NCBI GenBank assembly: GCA_963920765.1
Contig: OY987246.1
Span: 4,156,501-4,220,500, forward strand
Direction of reading: 5' to 3'
DNA length: 64,000 nt
From: Ulota crispa
Taxonomy: Eukaryota > Streptophyta > Bryopsida > Orthotrichales > Orthotrichaceae
Part shown: positions 62,201-64,000 of the stretch, piece by piece
Layout of the letters: every line of letters begins with the position of its first letter
Numbering within the stretch: the stretch's first letter is position 1
Notes under the pieces: model-generated
Databases searched by the model: none
Told to the model about the DNA's origin: nothing
The model's input: the letters and a program-made list of their open reading frames with translations, nothing else
Position numbers and translations under genes: made by a program

Positions 62201-63047
62201 TGATCCAAGGGTATTTGTGTAATTTCTGAAAAAGTAGGGGTATCTATGTAAACATTGCAAACTTCAGGGGTATCCATGAAATTCTCCCTTAGATAAATTG
62301 AGAAAAACGGTACATTTTGGGACTTTCACTATTTTTGTCATTATGTAAAATTTAGATTAGCATATTACAAAAGAACAAGCGTGCAATTTCTTGTACAATA
62401 GTGATGTCTCAATGATTACCTTTAAGAATTTCAAATAATTACAACTTTGAGCTATAGCTATGCATACATTCATTGTATGTAAAAGATTAAGGTGGAGTAC
62501 AAAATGGTCCCTCTGTTCTCCCAATTTAACTAATATGGTGTTCATTCAGGTGCAACATTCACTTGTAGACATGCGTCCACAAACTCACATGGCGGACCTT
62601 TGCAACGTGATGGGAGTGAAGCTGATCACGTATGGAACCGTGATGGGCGGCTTGTTATCTGAAAAGTTTCTGGATGTGAATATCGCTGTGCCATTTGCTG
62701 GTCCAGCTTTGGACACTCCTTCGTTGAATAAGTACAAGAGGATGGTGGACGCTTGGGGTGGGTGGAACCTGTTTCAGGAGCTCTTGCGAGAGGTGAAGAC
62801 GGTGTCGAAGAAGCATGGCGTGCCCATGGCCACTGTTGCTGTCAGGTACATTCTTGATCAACCTGCGGTAGCTGGATCTATGATCGGTGTCAGATTAGGG
62901 CTCAGAGAGCATATCAAAGATTCCCAAGCTATATTTAAATTGAAACTGGATGAGGATGATTTCGCTAGAATTAAGAGTGTTACTAGTAGGGGAAGGGACT
63001 TGCAAGATATGATCGGAGATTGTGGGGATGAGTACCGTAGAGCTTAA
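59283..63047 (+). CDS. NADP-linked aldo-keto reductase, At2g27680 type, 392 aa, probably plastid-targeted
   Basis: Aldo-keto reductase family oxidoreductase; substrate unknown. Exons: 59283-59371, 60223-60458, 61589-61944, 62550-63047 (stop TAA), 1179 nt, all phases consistent. Residues 1 to about 60 are basic and Ser/Ala-rich (MALASTLSRHPVGASSAGVK), like a chloroplast transit peptide. The AKR core follows: VINGMWQTSGGWGRI, DAGFDTFDMADHY, GLTKWVPPP, LDMLQFHWWD, KTLALTNFDT, GVKLITYGTVMGGLLSEKF, GSMIGVRLG. The catalytic tetrad is present: Asp104, Tyr109 (its codon is split by intron 2), Lys140, His175. ATG 59283 is preferred over the in-frame ATG at 59247 because the transit-like sequence begins there. 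Each intron contains MITEs. The TAA stop lies in the TTAA target site of a MITE. No breaks; likely functional. Confidence 0.95.
59771..60088. mobile_element. family H MITE in reductase intron 1
   Basis: 318 bp, ends TAAGGTAGGAACACCCATAA and the inverse; TA-type target. Confidence 0.85.
60557..60884. mobile_element. family B MITE in reductase intron 2
   Basis: Ends TTCAGTACACCAAATA and its exact inverse; the body matches 55491-55810. Confidence 0.85.
61110..61512. mobile_element. Stowaway-like MITE in reductase intron 2
   Basis: Left end TACTCCCTCTGTCCCTCTAA, right end (inverted) TACTCCCTCTAAAAACGTCC. Flanked on both sides by imperfect direct repeats of about 43 nt (61069-61109 and 61511-61556, sharing AGCTTGTTGCTTA). 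Confidence 0.75.
61947..62542. mobile_element. family I MITE that forms reductase intron 3 (with nested family C)
   Basis: Intron 3 is 61945-62549. Family I ends AAAACCATATTAGATAA (left) and (inverted) AACACCATATTAGTTAA (right) lie 2 nt after the donor junction and 7 nt before the acceptor. Internal blocks GGTACATTTTGGGACTTTCA and GGAGTACAAAATGG match 46221-46489 inverted. Flanking 9-mers CAACCAGGT and CATTCAGGT resemble a target duplication. Confidence 0.8.
61967..62288. mobile_element. family C foldback MITE nested in the family I MITE
   Basis: GGGAAAATTTCATGGATACC to the inverse ...CTCCC, flanked by TTAGATAAGTT (61956-61966) and TTAGATAAATT (62289-62299), an 11-bp target duplication with one mismatch. 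Confidence 0.88.
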
Positions 63048-63286
63048 CCGCAAAGGATGTTGCTGTATTGTATACACTCTCTTGTGTTCTATACGGATGG
63101 GGGTATTTGGGTAGCACATGAATTTCATCAGAGCTGTAAATTTTAAGCCAAGTCATGAACATATTACTAGTCAACTAGGATTTTTTGGTGAATTTAGAAC
63201 ATTTGTCATGAAGCCATTTCTTCAAGTATTAAATGGTCCTTGTATGAATACACCCAGCACTTTTGGTAAGCGACATCCTTTAGGGG
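63048..63286. mobile_element. TTAA-flanked MITE (family E), 239 bp, at the reductase stop codon
   Basis: TTAA at 63044-63047 and 63287-63290; ends CCGCAAAGGATGTTGC and (inverted) CCCCTAAAGGATGTCGC. The tandem duplicate downstream has the empty site (AGCTTGAGCTGG at 63736-63747), which fixes both boundaries. Confidence 0.92.
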
Positions 63287-63504
63287 TTAAGCTGGTTGAC
63301 TTGTTCTCTCAACACTGTGTAAGCATTTGTAAAGTAAGGTAGTGTGCTTGAATTGCAACATGAGACTCAGATAAAGCGTTCCATAGATAGTTTAGGAATG
63401 GATATATGAAGTGGTCATTGAATGGACCTTGAATGGACCCTTTAAATCATAGAAGAAAAGGTGTATTCTATTGCAAGAGCCAATCATATTTTTCAATTTC
63501 ACCC

Positions 63505-63741
63505 AAGCATGGCATGCCCATGGCCACTGTAGCTGTAAGGTACATTCTCGACCAACCTGCGGTGGCGGGGTCTATGATCGGTGTCAGATTAGGGCTTAAA
63601 GAGCATATCAAGGATTCTCAAGCTATATTCAAATTGAAACTGGATGAGGATGATTACGCTAGAATTAAGAGTGTCACTAGTAGAGGAAGGGAATTGCAAG
63701 ATATGATCGGAGATTATGGGGATGAGTACCGTAGAGCTTGA
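63505..63741 (+). pseudogene. tandem duplicate of the reductase terminal exon (78 codons, open)
   Basis: Encodes HGMPMATVAVRYILDQPAVA to IGDYGDEYRRA with stop TGA; it corresponds to the last 77-78 residues (about 315-392) of the reductase. By eye about 19 nucleotide differences, of which only 5 change amino acids. No start codon or catalytic half, so not a gene by itself. However, CACCCAAG just before it resembles a splice acceptor in the phase needed for exon 3, so an alternative last exon is conceivable. The duplicated unit continues past the stop to about 63870. An AATAAA at 63942-63947 lies beyond it. Confidence 0.85.
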
Positions 63742-64000
63742 GCTGGTTGGCTCCCATTCCTAATACTGTGTTAAGCATTTGTAAAGTACGGCTCTTACCA
63801 TTGACGATGGTCCTTCCCATGTTGAGTGTTGATTTCAGCTCTGCAGAGACCAATCACGATTTTCATAAACCATATTCATTGATGGAAGTGAAGGTTTCAA
63901 CGGTTTCAATTGTTGCAGAGAAAGTAGAAAAGCAAATTTTGAATAAAAGCGGTATACAGTACGTCTACCTGTGGTTAACAATCTGCTTCCAAATAGAGTC
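63742..64000 (+). other. duplicated 3' flank and possible poly(A) region
   Basis: 63742-63793 matches 63291-63345 (shared GCATTTGTAAAGTA), and 63836-63870 matches about 63466-63504. AATAAA at 63942. Confidence 0.6.

Noticed and set aside
63433-63741. An independent short reductase gene
   Set aside because: Only the last 78 codons are homologous. The preceding part is duplicated 3' flank, and the catalytic half is absent.
1-64000. LTR retrotransposons or other virus-like elements
   Set aside because: No long terminal direct repeats with TG...CA ends, primer-binding site or gag/pol motifs were seen. The long similar pairs are inverted or dispersed repeats.

Overview
The window is nuclear DNA of a plant. 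It carries spliced genes whose closest recognisable relatives are plant proteins (a USP-fold protein, a SAGL1-type F-box/kelch protein, an At2g27680-type aldo-keto reductase, and relics of a TBC Rab-GAP and an ALY/THO4 RNA-export factor), all with GT-AG introns. The intergenic DNA is very AT-rich and packed with short non-autonomous DNA transposons. Two broken 18S rRNA pieces resemble streptophyte rRNA. Their V4-like segment looks to me more like seedless plants or streptophyte algae than angiosperms, but that is a weak inference and I do not name a species.

Layout. 1-2.7 kb: 3' part of a beta-carbonic anhydrase gene (+). 3.2-15.5 kb: MITEs, foldbacks and long repeats. 16.2-19.0 kb: a four-coding-exon universal stress protein gene (-), with a tandemly triplicated leader/promoter unit. 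19-37 kb: a repeat sea with no gene I can support, made of at least ten families of inverted-repeat elements, several nested. 37-43 kb: a graveyard of host sequences (ALY/THO4 relic, an unrecognised exon with one stop, 18S rRNA fragments, a TBC pseudogene). 43-46.5 kb: second copy of a long repeat also found at 7.7-10.4 kb. 48-53.4 kb: two tiny ORFs, then the F-box/kelch gene (-) with a tandemly duplicated leader. 55-58 kb: repeats. 59.3-63.05 kb: the aldo-keto reductase gene (+), followed by a tandem duplicate of its terminal exon.

The intact genes do not form a pathway; they are ordinary, independently transcribed housekeeping or regulatory genes. The most interesting material is how transposons and small tandem duplications have reshaped them. 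Intron 3 of the aldo-keto reductase gene is, to within 2 nt at one end and 7 nt at the other, a MITE flanked by a near-matching 9-nt repeat that supplies both splice sites: the signature expected of intron birth by transposon insertion. A second theme is a large family of elements with TTAA target duplications and CCCCTAAAGG-like ends (piggyBac-like hallmarks), for which the window contains two natural empty sites.
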